Assembly (NCBI GenBank): GCA_047967505.1 | Contig: CM106541.1 | Reading direction: 5' to 3' (one strand) | DNA: 64,000 nt | Origin: Dipteris shenzhenensis | Lineage: Eukaryota > Polypodiophyta > Polypodiopsida > Gleicheniales | In this document: one piece after another, positions 22,861-33,932 of the stretch | Position numbering within the stretch: position 1 is the stretch's first letter | Layout of the letters: each line of letters opens with the position of its first letter | Made by a program: the position numbers and the translations under genes | Notes under the pieces: model-generated | Told to the model about the DNA's origin: nothing | The model's database searches: none | The model's input: only the letters and a program-made list of their open reading frames with translations

Positions 22861-23073
22861 GATGCCTATAAGATTCTCAAAGAAAACTTTAATACTTTGA
22901 GAAGAGATATAGGCAATAATGTTAGGAAAAATATGAAGTATTATTTGAAAATTATTAGAGAAGATCTAGTATCTTGGCTATTGGAGAAACAAAAAGTAGT
23001 TGCAAATAAGATTGGACAACAAGGATTGTCTCTTATTGACATTCATCTAGGAGTTGATAGCATTACTTTTTAA
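22855..23073 (+). CDS. short unidentified reading frame
   Basis: Just after the satellite array the frame reads about 70 residues from NVDAYKILKENFNTL to a stop at 23071. It is charged and helical-looking (NVRKNMKYYLKIIREDLVSW). Its upstream part is satellite sequence, so there is no convincing start. I recognise no family. It could be an exon relic or chance. Confidence 0.2.
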   Translation, partial: NVDAYKILKENFNTLRRDIGNNVRKNMKYYLKIIREDLVSWLLEKQKVVANKIGQQGLSLIDIHLGVDSITF

Positions 23074-23504
23074 ATTCTAGCTCACACACTCACATAAAAT
23101 GATAGAGGAATAAGACGAGACTAAAAGCCAAGCATAACTCTATTATTGTGTGTAATTAGAAAGCTGTGAAACTACCATCGAGGATCATGCTCATCTCTAT
23201 GGGGCTTGTTGGAGGATCTCACAAGCTACATCATCTAAAGGAAATCTTACAATGTAATTAGCAACAGTCAAAGAACCTTCTCTACTCCTTCCCTTAGTTA
23301 TGAGCGGTGATATAAGCATGGTTTGTAGATGCAACTGAGAAAAATCAGCTCCATTGATTTTGGGTTTCCATAGTGACTCTAGACGAATTTAGAGGCAAGA
23401 ATTTTGTAGAAGAGAGCTCCCTTTATCCATGAATAGTGCCACTTGTCAGCTACCTTATCTAACCATCTACTATTGCCCATACAAAGTTTTGCCTCCTTCC
23501 AACA
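23074..23504 (-). repeat. possible copia 3' LTR start on minus strand
   Basis: On the minus strand a polypurine tract (23514-23505, TTGAGGGGGG) is followed by TGTTGGAAGGAGGC. That is the usual junction between pol and a copia 3' LTR. The far end could not be fixed and no partner LTR is visible in the window. The junction motif is the only evidence. Confidence 0.4.
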
Positions 23505-23749
23505 CCCCCCTCAAACCAAAATAGGGCAAAGGTATGATTGAGGACACAAAACAATTCTCAAAAAATTTTGAGAACACACAAACAAGAGTTCTCAATGCAA
23601 TTGGAAAATCAACTCATGATTTTTCCTTCACAGAACAAGAGAAGAAAACTGCCATCAATTCACGACCAAAGATGAAAGAAATGCACATAGAGGAGATCCA
23701 TGCTTTTGTTGTAAGAAGTTTATTTTTACTAAATATATCAGATATCTAA

Positions 23750-24010
23750 AAAGCCCACTCATCATCAAAGCTTGGTGTAGCCATGCAAAGTGTAGCATTA
23801 TTGTTTATGACAATATGAGCTAATTCTTGACTCTTTTCGGCTTCCTTGCTCATTTTCTCAGTGTCCTCTCTTTTCTTGTAACAAAATGTTTCTCAATTTC
23901 CAAGCTTCCCACAATGTCTGCATGATAGATCCTTCTTTGTCACCTTCCCTTTATGAGGAGATACCTTTGACATATAGGCTCGATCCATTTCAATGATTGT
24001 TTTCCTCCCC
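23750..24010 (-). pseudogene. copia gag C-terminal relic with zinc knuckle
   Basis: The minus-strand frame reads MDRAYMSKVSPHKGKVTKK, then CRHCGKLGN-stop-ETFC, which is a CX2CX4HX4C knuckle with the His replaced by Asn and a stop next to it. A Lys/Glu-rich tail ends ATPSFDDEWAF. The length and order fit the end of a copia gag just before protease. The knuckle substitution and stop show decay. Confidence 0.6.
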
Positions 24011-24694
24011 ATATAGTGAAATTTTCTCCATATAGCAACATTCTCTTAAGAAATCCCTATGTAGAGAAATTTTTTTCCTAGTATAGTAAAATATTCTCTA
24101 GGTAAGCTATATATAGGCACTCTCACTTTCTCTACTCTAGAATTTTACTAAATATGTGTATGCCTTTCTAGTAAATAATCTAGCAAATCTTTTTTTTGGC
24201 TAAAAAGAGATTGGTCAAAAGTTCCTTGTGTACAGTCCATAGAACTCTCACATTTGCTTGCCTTTGTGGTGGTCTTAGATGTGTAGGAGTCATTTTGTCA
24301 AACTCTCTATCTCTCTCTCTTAGGAAGAGAGAGCTCTCATTCTCTCAAACACTATCAGGCTCTCTTCTTGACAAAGAAACTCAAATGGAGCCATATTTTA
24401 CCAAATGGAGCAGGTGGAGAAGGAGGAACCTTTCTCTCTCAGAAACTAAGAAACCTTTGGACAACACTTAAAAGTAACTTTAGAAAGAGTGAGAAATCTC
24501 TCAAAGTCTCTCTCGCTATTTCTTACACAAGAACAATCGAAATGAAGGAAAACATATGAATATAAATTTTCTCTCAACGGAAGAGAAGGAAATCTTTCAT
24601 GAATAGAAAGATAGAACAATCACTCGCTCTCAATCACTCTCATGCTCTCAAGGACTACAATGCCTTAGCAGAAAGTAGGGATGTTGTGATACCA

Positions 24695-24930
24695 TGAACA
24701 AATATGGAGAGAGGAGAGGAGAATGGTGGAGATGAGGAGAGAGGGCACAACTAAAGAGCATATGACAAATGACTAACTATACACTAGATTTAATTGAAAA
24801 TGATGAATATATACAAACCCCTTTGGGATTAGGGTTAGGGTTAGGGTTTCTAACCCTTTCCTTTATAGAACCCAATTGGGTTAGTGCTATGCACAATATT
24901 GACATATGATGTTGAGATGGTTACTCAACA
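24695..24930 (-). repeat. copia-like LTR (236 bp) with telomere-like repeats
   Basis: On the minus strand it begins TGTTGAGTAACC and ends TTTGTTCA, with the primer-like TGGTATCACAAC directly after. A TATA-like TTCTATAAAGG lies at about 24865. About 15-25 bases downstream come AACCCTAACCCTAACCC repeats (24849-24827). Confidence 0.62.
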
Positions 24931-26726
24931 CTTTGTGACTAGATAAGAATGTCATTTCTAGATTTTGCTAATCTAGTGATGCAGGGATTAGAGAACCGTG
25001 TAAGATTTAGCTTGCAACAAGTTTGTGAGCATGGGTTACTTTCATATGGGATCTAGAGGGTTTCATTTTATAATTAATGCCTTTACCTTAAGGTCCCAAG
25101 GAATTTTGGAATTTTCAATTGGGAATTTTTATAACATGCTAGAAACATTTCATGAGCTTGTTAGTAGTAGCTAACCTTTGATTACTTTTGGAATATTAAT
25201 TTGCTAGGATAGAGTGACACAGATAACAACTATGTGCTGGAACTAAAGCCTAGCTTCCATAGCAAAAATTTATTTTCTAACCTTCATTTTTGTTGCGATG
25301 GTGCCAGATGAGTCGGCATACCTCTCCATCGAATTTGCATTAAAAATCTTAGGCATGACTTTGAACATTAGGAAAAAAGGAAACTCATTTTGGGGCCTTT
25401 TGGCCAAAATAAAAAATCCTTCTCCACCAAGAGGGCTAATGTAACATTGAGAAAATAGAGAAAATATAAAATAATTTCACATAATAAGAGAAAGAGACAA
25501 AACTTTATGGATCTACAACTATATAAACCTGACAAGGAGTCATTTTCAAAAAATATCAGACTCAAATATTATTTCCCTCTTAAACAAGTTTTTCCACTTG
25601 TACGATTCAAAAATTAAAATGTGCTTTCTTGAATCTAGGATTGGGCCTGTTTTCCCCCTAGTTCTCCTACTCACACTTTCCATCGCTCACACTTTCCATC
25701 CATGGCAATAGGCACCCTAGGGTGTCTTTCTTGCCTAGATGGGCTTTGTTGCTTGTGTTCCTAATTTTTCTCCTAGTTCTCTTGCTTGCATTTTGCCTAT
25801 TTACAATTTGGTTCTCTTTCATGAATCATCCATGGTAATAAGCAACCCAAGGATCCCAACACAACGCAAAGTGTAACTTAGAATGCAAAAGACCAAGACA
25901 TAAAGTTGAGAGTTGTTTCTCGGCAACCTAAACATGCATATCATCTATAGAGTTTGCCAATAGGGTGAATGCAGATGGTCACTGGAAAAATATGGTTGTG
26001 TCGAAAGGAATTTGGGTGCTAATGCAGCCAATGAGGAGGAAAAAATTATGGTCAAGTAATATATTTCTGGCCTCTTGGAAAGGTAGGGTCTAATATTTCA
26101 AAATAATAGATGGTAAGAAAGGTATTAAGGAAATACTAGTTGAGCATGTATATATCTGCAATGATCTTGTGTTATGTGATTATCCAAATTATCTTCCATG
26201 GCACATGCCCTATTGTGAGTTTTTAACCCTTTCAGTTTCGGAATGGTAGTTTTGAACATTGATATTTTCTACGTAAACTAAAAGGTGTTTTGGTTTTCAT
26301 ATCTGTATCCATCATCATATGAAGAATGGCAACTGGTGGAGTGCATTTTGGGATTCTTGGATGTCTTGCATGGAGCAATAGGATAATTACAATATCAAGG
26401 TAGATATGCAACTCAATTAGTAGAGACAAGTAAGTATAATCTCAATAGGACATTGTTGTAGGCTAGCTAAATTGTGTCATGACATTTGTGTGGAGACAAA
26501 GGACAATATTTAGAAAGAATTCTCATTCATATCAACAACAAAAAGGTGCATAGACATCTACTCTATCATGGCCGCCTCATAAGTGGCCTTGCCCCTTGTA
26601 TCCTTGTTGGGTGTTACCTCCACTATAATTGTCCCTTCATCCTTTGGTTTCCTTACTGGTGGCACAAATACAATATCCCTCATTTTGAGGTCCACTCACT
26701 CGCAAGGATTAAGGACTCTGTTGTAT
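24931..26726. other. gene-free region
   Basis: AT-rich sequence with no frame above about 65 codons and no recognised motif. The interval 26480-26726 is the 3' flank of the histone-like frame on the minus strand. Confidence 0.5.
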
Positions 26727-27155
26727 CTAACAAACTCTCTTAAGTGTCTCAAACTCTTTCACCATCAAGGAGAGCCTATGAGTATGAGCAGCAACAATCA
26801 TGCTATCCTAGAAGAATTCTATCATCCACCTTTCAACTGACTCTTGGAGGGAAAACAATGCAATCCTATGCCATCTATAACCTAACTGATTCTCATCATA
26901 GGTTTTCCTCACATGAATTTGAAAGGGGTCCTTTGGTATTACATATCCCATGGCCTTTTGTGCCTTCCTTATCTCCCTAAGCACTGACACCTTTTGAGAA
27001 ACCCTCTGCTTCTTTGCATGTTTGAGGATATGCATGGACTTCCCTTTCCTCTTATGAGATCCTCTGACACTTGCACTAGCAATAGGGGCAGTGGCAGTTT
27101 GAGCAATGGGAGGCCCCTTACCAACCACCCTGTCTGTGTGCTTTGTCCTTGCCAT
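26727..27155 (-). pseudogene. histone H3 family, CENH3-like, with internal TAG
   Basis: The frame starts MARTKHTDR at 27155; MARTKH is the usual opening of plant CENH3, whereas canonical H3 has MARTKQTARK. A Lys/Arg-rich tail of about 58 residues leads to the histone fold. That fold shows LREIRKAQKAMGYVIPKDPF (alpha-N), RWHRIALFSLQESVERWMI (alpha-1/2) and, after a TAG at codon 116, DSMIVAAHTHRLSLMVKEFE, ending at a stop at 26727. The order and spacing match H3. RW and F-x-DSM are CENH3-like, but the loop-1 length is as in canonical H3. CENH3 marks centromeric nucleosomes. No intron interrupts the copy, which suggests a retrocopy; no poly-A tail was seen. The stop and divergent residues point to a pseudogene. 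Confidence 0.72.
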
Positions 27156-27263
27156 GATAGTCTTCTAGCTTGCAAGCAAGATCTTCATTAGAGAAGTAGT
27201 CCCTATTGGTCCTATAGAGGAAGAAGAGCAAGACAAAACCTATAACAAGTAGATATGCAAAAA

Positions 27264-27330
27264 TGTGCTTAAGAAAGCAATTTGTAGGGTTGGTTATTGT
27301 CCAATAGGCCAAATCACTTTCTTGAGCACA
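27264..27330. repeat. ~67-bp hairpin repeat, copy H1
   Basis: The arms TGTGCTTAAGAAAGCAATTT and AAATCACTTTCTTGAGCACA pair at 17 of 20 positions around a ~27-base loop containing CCAATAGGCC. Confidence 0.82.
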
Positions 27331-27509
27331 TTATTGAAAAACTATACCAAACAACCTGTTTCTCTCTCACATTCCACTAAATTGATCAAAAGTCCAACCT
27401 AGCTGAGAGATAACACAACCAAAAATGTAGAAAATCAAAAGTAGTCCCTATTGGTCCTATAGAGGAAGAAGAGTAAGATAGAATATGCAACAAGAAACAT
27501 ATGCAAAAC

Positions 27510-27578
27510 TGTTCTTAAGAAAGCAATTTGGAGGGTTGGGAGTTTTCCATCAGGCCAAATTTCTTTCTTATGTGTGCA
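27510..27578. repeat. ~67-bp hairpin repeat, copy H2
   Basis: The left arm is TGTTCTTAAGAAAGCAATTT and the right arm AAATTTCTTTCTTATGTGTG. It shows the same loop motif (CATCAGGCC) as H1 but is more diverged. Confidence 0.75.
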
Positions 27579-27633
27579 CTACTAAGTGCAAATTTATTTT
27601 TTAAATGCCCTTTTTTTAGCACAATCCTGGGAT

Positions 27634-27856
27634 TGTGCTTAAGAAAGTGATCTGAGGGAGTGGAGGCCTGGCCAATAGGTGAAATCACTATCTTAGCACA
27701 ATCTTGAAATTGTGCTTAAGAAAGTGATTTGGCTTGTTGTCCAGGCCTCCTTTTCTTGAAATCACTTTCTTAAGCACAATCCTAACAAAATGCTTAAGAA
27801 GGTGATTTTGGGCTCTCCAGACGTGGCTAACAAGCAAAATTGCTTTGTTAAGCACA
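27634..27856. repeat. three hairpin repeats in a row, copies H3-H5
   Basis: H3 is 27634-27700, H4 27711-27778 and H5 27790-27856. Each has a GTGCTTAAGAAAGTGATTT-type left arm and an AAATCACTTTCTTAAGCAC-type right arm. The bases joining neighbouring copies (ACAATC...GATTGT) are themselves inverted repeats, so the cluster can fold as a ladder of stems. Confidence 0.85.
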
Positions 27857-28118
27857 TTCTTGAGTTCCCTTTGTTTAGATTATTTCTTAGGCTTAGCAGT
27901 TTAAAATTTTATATTTCCATTCAGATTAAAGGGATACATGCAGAGTATCCCAAAAAAGGAGGCTGGATTTCACCTCCCAAATTGTGTCCAATAAAAATCC
28001 TATACTAGGTAGAATCATCACTCTTGTGAAAAGCAATATTGCTTTGATGGTTTTATTTTGACTGAATGTAGATACTGTGTATGTAAAATAAAATGGAGAT
28101 ACTATATAAAGCAAAAGT

Positions 28119-28521
28119 ATGCTTAAGAAAGAAATTTTGAATGTTGGGTCTTCAATAAGCTAAATTTATTTTTTGATAATAATTACAAAAGTGTGTTAAT
28201 TTTCTCCTGTAAACACAATTTATGTTGCGGTTCTACCCTCTATTTGGTTGTTTATGCTTTTAAATTATGTTTTAGCACCAAATAAAAAAGATAAGGGTAA
28301 AGGGCAACAAGAAAAGACAATGGAGTTGACTACTAGGGTTGTGGTGAAGGACCAGACCTGGTATGTTCATTATTCAATGTGTGCTTTTCAATGTCATGTG
28401 TCCTTAAGAAGTGTGGGGCCTCTATTAAATGTGGATGTAAGGAAATGTTTAAATGTGCTTAAGAAAGTGATTTTGGATGTTGGAGCACTGTCCAACTGTC
28501 AAAATCGCTTTCTTGGGCACA
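28119..28521. repeat. hairpin repeats H6 and H7
   Basis: H6 (about 28119-28186) keeps the left arm ATGCTTAAGAAAGAAATTTT but has a decayed right arm. H7 (28454-28521) is well kept, with left arm GTGCTTAAGAAAGTGATTTT and right arm AAAATCGCTTTCTTGGGCAC. Confidence 0.75.
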
Positions 28522-28703
28522 CATCTTCAACATGGTCTTTCATAAGTAGATGTTTGCATTTGTTTGAGCTAGATACATTTAATGCCCTCATAACAACTCT
28601 ATCTGTTGTTAAAGTGTTCCAGTTTATCTTTCAAGAACATATTTGGTTAAGTTCTCCTCCTTTGTTCGTGCCATTGAAATACTTTTTCTTTGTCTGATGT
28701 AAT

Positions 28704-29000
28704 TGTTGAGATATCAAGCTCTATCCCCGACATATCTCCTGGATGACTATCATTTATGTCACCGTCTATGTTAGTTGTACTCGTGGTGTAGTTAGACTAC
28801 CACGTATGTTTTGGCTTGGGTTCACATATGAACCACGTATTCTAGGTTTTGACATATAGGGTATTTCCCTCTTCTATTGTATGATAGTTGTGTGCAAAAG
28901 TGAAGAAAGGCTTCACCCTCCAACCTTGTGTCCTCTCTCTTTTGTGTGTTGTGAAGAAAGCTGAACTTGAGTCTCCTATCTCTCTCCCTCTTTCTTTACA
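28704..29000 (+). repeat. 5' LTR (297 bp)
   Basis: It starts TGTTGAGATATC and ends TTTCTTTACA, with the primer site next. CATATAGGG near 28854 is the best TATA candidate but is not a strong match. Confidence 0.96.
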
Positions 29001-29012
29001 TGGTATCAGAGC
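29001..29012 (+). other. primer binding site (initiator Met tRNA)
   Basis: TGGTATCAGAGC directly follows the LTR terminal CA. Confidence 0.96.
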
Positions 29013-29576
29013 CTTGTTCGTGTAAGGAGCTCAAGAAAGCTAGCCAAGTTTGTGGTGTCCTGGTAAGAGGACCAGTGTAGCTTTCCTATTTCGAGTTTGG
29101 GAGCAAATCTCTGCAGGTAGCACAGCCAGAAGTGCAGGAGTGCACTGCTTCAGATTGAGAGGCCCTTCGTGGTGCGGCGAGAGCGCAGTATATGCTGCGG
29201 GAAAGGGCAAAGGCCTTGGTAACTTTATTTTTCTGATTTGAGGCCGTTTCGGGGCCCGTTTTGAAGGCGGAAGTTCTTCGCAGGCACTCTGAAAAAGGCC
29301 CTGTTTTTGCTGTGCGACCACCGCGCGGCTAGTCGGTGGAAAGGTGCCACAGAAATTGCATCGTATGCCTATGTGCAGAGATATTGGGAGTTGCAGATTC
29401 ATGCCTGTTGCCTATTGATGCAAAATCGTCACGAGGAAGTGACTGTGTGGTGAAATACTACTTTCGTCAGTGTTGCAGATCTGCCCCTGTGAGGCTCTTT
29501 GCAGAAGTTTTGCTATTTGCCCTTCTGAGGCATTTGCTGTGTTTACAGGTTGCTGTTGCATTTCGTGATTTGTAAA
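29013..29576 (+). other. copia untranslated leader
   Basis: No conserved frame is present. It shares many blocks with the minus-strand leader at 703-1212, including the GAGCTCAAGAAAGC block just after the primer site and the TTTGGGAGCAAATCTCTGCA block. Confidence 0.8.
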
Positions 29577-32500
29577 ATGTCTGAGAATCTGTCTACCATT
29601 GTCAGTGAGAAGCTTGACAAGAACAACTTCCAAGCATGGAAGTTCAGGATGACAAACTTCTTTATGGGAAAAGGAGTTTGGGATTATATCAGTGGTGAAA
29701 CTACAGAACCAGTTTTGGGTGCTGCTCCCACTCCTGCTGAATTGAAGGCCTTTAAAGAATGGCATGAAAAAGCTAGAAAATGCCTGTATTGGCTGTCCGT
29801 TAGCATTTCAGATTCTATGATTGTGCATATACAGGATCTAGAGACGCCTAAGGAGGCATGGGATACATTGGTGAAGCTGTATAACACAAATACCAAAGCA
29901 TGAAAGATGCAGCTAAAGCAGGAGTTGCACAATGTGCAAAGGAAAAATATGAATATAAATGAGTATTCCTTGAAGGTGAAAGGCCTTGCAGATTCTCTTG
30001 CCTCCATTGGAGCACCTGTTGATGATGAGGACTTAGTGTCCGTGACCTTGAATGGTCTTGGGAAAGATTATGCACAATTTCGGACATCCATTGGAGTCCG
30101 TGAAACTTTTCCTGATTTTCAGGAACTTATTGCTCTCTTGCTGAGTGAAGAGCAAAGGAATGGTGGTTCAGCCACCTCAACTTCTCAAGAGACTGCTTTC
30201 TACTCGAATACAGGTAGAGGCAGAGGTAGAGGAAGAGGCCGTTCTGGTGGCCGTGCAGGAAATCAGAACCAACAGCAACAACAGGAAAACCAGTGCTATG
30301 GAGGAGGACGTGGTAGTTCTAGAGGCAGGGGGAGCCAAAGAGGCCGTGGTTCATGGCAAAGGAACCAGCAAGTAAATAGCAGCACAGAATGCTATTATTG
30401 TGGAAAGCCTAGACACAAGGAGAATACATGCTATAAAAAGCAGAATGACATCAAAAGTGGGAAGTTGCAGCAAAGCAAGTATGCATCATCAAGTGGGCAT
30501 GGTGACGACAGAAATGAGCACCTTTTTGTGATGCAGCATATGGTTAACTCCATGTCAGGAGATGCTGCAGCTTGCAATGATGTTTGGTATGTTGATTCAG
30601 GTGCCTCTAACCACATGACTAGTCATGGTGAGTGGTTTCATGATGTCAGAAATTTGGATAAGCCAGGTTATGTTGAAATAGGTGATGATACTGCGCACCC
30701 AATTACGCAGGTTGGTAAAGTGCCATTGGCTATGCAGGATGGCAAAACAAAGTACTTGGCAGATGTACTTCATGTTTCAAAAATCACTAAGAACCTGGTT
30801 TCAGTTGGCCAGATGGTTGAGCAAGGTCTGCAGGTTAGATTTAACCCTGATGGATGCTTCATTGAGGACTTGAAAAATAAGTGCCGCTTGGTTGCGAAAG
30901 GCAACAAAAATGGCAGAATGTTCACCTTGGATGTTGATATGCCTGAGGTGAAAGCTGCTATGTTTGCGCATGGGAGAGGTGTCATTGCAGATATTGAGAT
31001 ATGGCACAAGCGCATTGGGCACGTGAATATACAAAGGCTGAAATCTATGCAAACGAAAAACATTGTTGCAAGTTTGCCTAAATTCAGAGTTGAGGGAATG
31101 CAAAAGGTATGTGAAGCATGCCAAATGGGTAAGCAGGCCAGACATGCATTTCCCAAAAATGCTAAGGTGAGCAGAAGACCTTTGGAAGTGATCCATTCAG
31201 ATGTTTGGACAACCAAAGCTGCTTCTATTGGTGGATGCCATTATTATGTGACGTTTATTGATGACTACACTAGGAAGGTGTGGATTTATTTTATGAAGCA
31301 CAAAAGTGAAGTGTTCAGCCATTTCAAGGCTTTTAAGGACATGGTTGAAAAAGAGAAAGGTGTGCATATTAAAGTGCTAAGATCTGATGGAGGGGGAGAG
31401 TACTTTTCAGAAGAATTTTGTGAATATCTGAAAGAACAGGGAATTCAAAGGAAGTACTCATGCAGGTCTACCCCTCAGCAGAATGGGGTTGCAGAAAGGA
31501 AGAACAGGCATATTGCAGAAGTAGGACGGGCGATCCTAAATGAGAAAAACATGCCTGATTATTTTTGGGCTGAAGCAGTAGCAACTGCTGTTTATATTAT
31601 GAACAGAACCCCCACTGCAGCTGTCCATGGCATGACGCCTGAAGAAATGTATACAGGCCAAAAACCAGATATTTCTCACTTGAAGGTATTTGGTTGCATA
31701 GCGTATGTTCATGTTCCTGATGAGAAGAGAACCAAGCTGGATCCAAAGGCAGAAAAATGCATCTTTATTGGATATGCTCAGCACCAGAAAGGGTATCGCT
31801 GTTATAACCCTTCCACTCGCAAAATGCAAGTGAGCAGAGATGTTGTTTTTGATGAAATGAGCAGCTGGTATGCACCAACTGTTATGGTAGGAGATGCAGA
31901 TGCAGGAAATGGGAATGCTGCAATAAATGCAGAGCAGCAATCTCAAGCCTTGAGTGGACCCAGAGAGTCCTCTACTAGTGGATCTAATGCATGGACAGGG
32001 AGATTGAGATCTAGTGAATCGTCACATGGCAGTCCTGATAGTGTTGTGCAGGTATCACATAAGGGAAAAGAAAAAGTGGACCATACTCCAGTGTTTGATG
32101 TGTCTGCTGGTAGCTCTCATGTTGATGGAGAGTCAAGCGGCTCTGAAATGAGCCTTGATGAGGAACTTGGGATTCCTTCTGTTGTTACACCTGGTGCAAG
32201 GAAAAGCACGCATGATTTAAAGACTCCTGCAACTGATCCAGTTGTACGGAGGTCCACTCGTATTAAGTATCCAGTTGACAGGCTGAGATATGATGGGTAT
32301 ACAGCACATCACTATGCTTATATGGTCAAGGTTCTAGAGGAGCCAGAGCCCACATGTTTTGAGGATGCAGCAGGGCATAAAAATTGGGAAGCAGCTATGG
32401 ATGAAGAGATGGCTGCCTTGGATGCAAACCACACTTGGGATTTGATGCCTTTGCCTCATGATAAGAAGGCTATTGGCTGCAAGTGGGTTTACAAAGTAAA

Positions 32501-33932
32501 GCACAATGCTGATGGGTCTGTTAGCAGGTACAAGGCAAGATTGGTTGCCAAAGGTTTTGCACAGACATATGGAATTGACTATGAGGAAACTTTCAGCCCA
32601 GTTGCAAGGATGGCAACCGTGAGAGCAGTAATTGCTATGGCTGCTGCAAAGGGATGGTCTTTGCATCAGATGGATGTGAAAAATGCCTTCTTGCATGGTG
32701 ATTTGCAGGAAGAGGTTTATATGATGCAGCCAGAAGGTTATGAGGATAAGTCACACCCCGATTTTGTATGCAGGTTGCGCAAAGCCTTGTATGGCTTAAA
32801 ACAAGCGCCGAGGGCATGGTCAGACAAGATAGGACAATATCTTGTCACTATTGGATTTCAGATTTCCAATTCAGATTTTTCACTTTATGTGAAAAGGACA
32901 AACAGAGGGATTGTGCTTATAGTCATCTATGTTGATGACTTGATTATTATAGGTGATAGTGATGCAGACATTAATGAAGTGAAGCTGCTGTTGAAGCAGA
33001 AATTTGAGATGAAGGATTTGGGAGAGCTACGTTACTTCTTGGGCATTGAGGTTATTAGATCCCCGAGTGGGATATGGCTGTTGCAAAGGCAATACGGTTT
33101 GGACATGCTGTCCAAATATGGGATGACAGGCTGTAAGCCTATTTCTGTTCCATTGGAGCAGAATGTGAAGCTCAATGCAGAGACAGGTGAGCTTCTTGAA
33201 GATATTACTATGTACAGGCGCATAGTAGGTAGCTTGATTTACATGACTATAACCAGACCAGATTTGAGCTATGCTGTGGGGCTGGTGAGTCAGTTTATGC
33301 AGGCACTGAGGAAGCCACATTTGGATGCGGCTAGGCGCATACTGCGGTATGTGAAGTCCACATTGCATTATGGACTGTTTTATGAAGCTAGGTGTGCATT
33401 ACAGGTACATGGATACACAGATGTTGACTGGGCTGGTAGTGTCTCAGACAGGAGATCTACTAGTGGTTTTATGTTTTCCCTTGGGAGTGGTGCCATCAGT
33501 TGGAGCAGCAAGAAGCAGCCAACAGTTGCCTTGTCGAGCACAGAGGCAGAGTACAGGGGTGCAACAATGGCTGCATGTGAGGTAGCTTGGTTACGGAAGC
33601 TACTTGCAGATATGGGACAGTCAGTTCATGCAGCAGTTGTCATTCATTGTGACAACATTAGCAGCATCATGCTTGCTAATAACCCAGTTTATCATGCTAG
33701 AACGAAGCACATTGAGGTGCATTATCACTTTGTGAGAGAGAAGGTTCTAGCTGGTGAGATTGATCTTGTCTATGTCAGCACTGAGGAGCAGGTGGCTGAT
33801 ATTTTTACGAAGGCATTGGGTACCGAGAAGCTTCGCAGATTTAGGAGCTTGCTTGGTGTACGTGAGATGGATTTGAGCTTGAGGGGGAGTGTTGAGATAT
33901 CAAGCTCTATCCCCGACATATCTCCTAGATGA
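29577..33932 (+). CDS. copia gag-pol polyprotein with one in-frame TGA
   Basis: The frame from the ATG at 29577 has 1452 codons including its stop, with a TGA at codon 109 (29901-29903) inside gag; an ATG at 29907 reopens the frame. Domains by codon are: gag/UBN2 1-200 followed by a Gly/Arg-rich RNA-binding stretch, zinc knuckle CYYCGKPRHKENTC at 272, protease D-S-G at 340, pre-integrase IWHKRIGHVNIQRL near 475, integrase Asp 542, Asp 604, Glu 640 (DX35E spacing intact), RT YVDD at 1118-1121, and RNase H Asp 1282 and Glu 1323. Its end lies inside the 3' LTR. All catalytic residues I can check are present. The related gag at 1-702 has Arg at the TGA site, so CGA-to-TGA (CpG transition) is the likely cause. 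Polyprotein supplied by other copies could still mobilise it. Confidence 0.95.
33880..33889 (+). other. polypurine tract
   Basis: TGAGGGGGAG lies immediately 5' of the 3' LTR and is also within the gag-pol coding frame. Confidence 0.92.

Larger units (their letters stand above)
23750..24930 (-). mobile_element. copia fragment: LTR, primer site, gag relic
   Basis: On the minus strand an LTR (24930-24695) is followed by a diverged primer site TGGTATCACAAC (24694-24683). About 0.7 kb further on comes a gag relic with a zinc knuckle (near 24010-23750). Nothing recognisable of pol follows. The polypurine junction at 23514 is in the same orientation but leads into a different LTR sequence. Either two elements are mixed or the interior is rearranged. 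Confidence 0.6.

Noticed and set aside
22672-23073. 133-codon frame
   Set aside because: Its first half is satellite sequence. Only the last ~70 codons could be meaningful, and they are listed separately with low confidence.
23534-23749. 71-codon plus-strand frame
   Set aside because: It lies opposite the minus-strand copia gag region and has no recognised motif.
24827-24849. Interstitial telomere marking a chromosome fusion
   Set aside because: There are only about three repeats and they lie inside an LTR-like sequence.
29001-29012. tRNA gene fragments at TGGTATCAGAGC sites
   Set aside because: Each sits exactly after an LTR CA end and is only the 3' complement of a tRNA, so it is a primer site.
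29901-29903. Programmed readthrough or selenocysteine at the gag TGA
   Set aside because: The related gag at 1-702 has Arg there, no structural signal is evident, and a CpG transition explains it simply.
30770-31216. Minus-strand frames of 131-148 codons
   Set aside because: Antisense shadows of the intact copia gag-pol frame.
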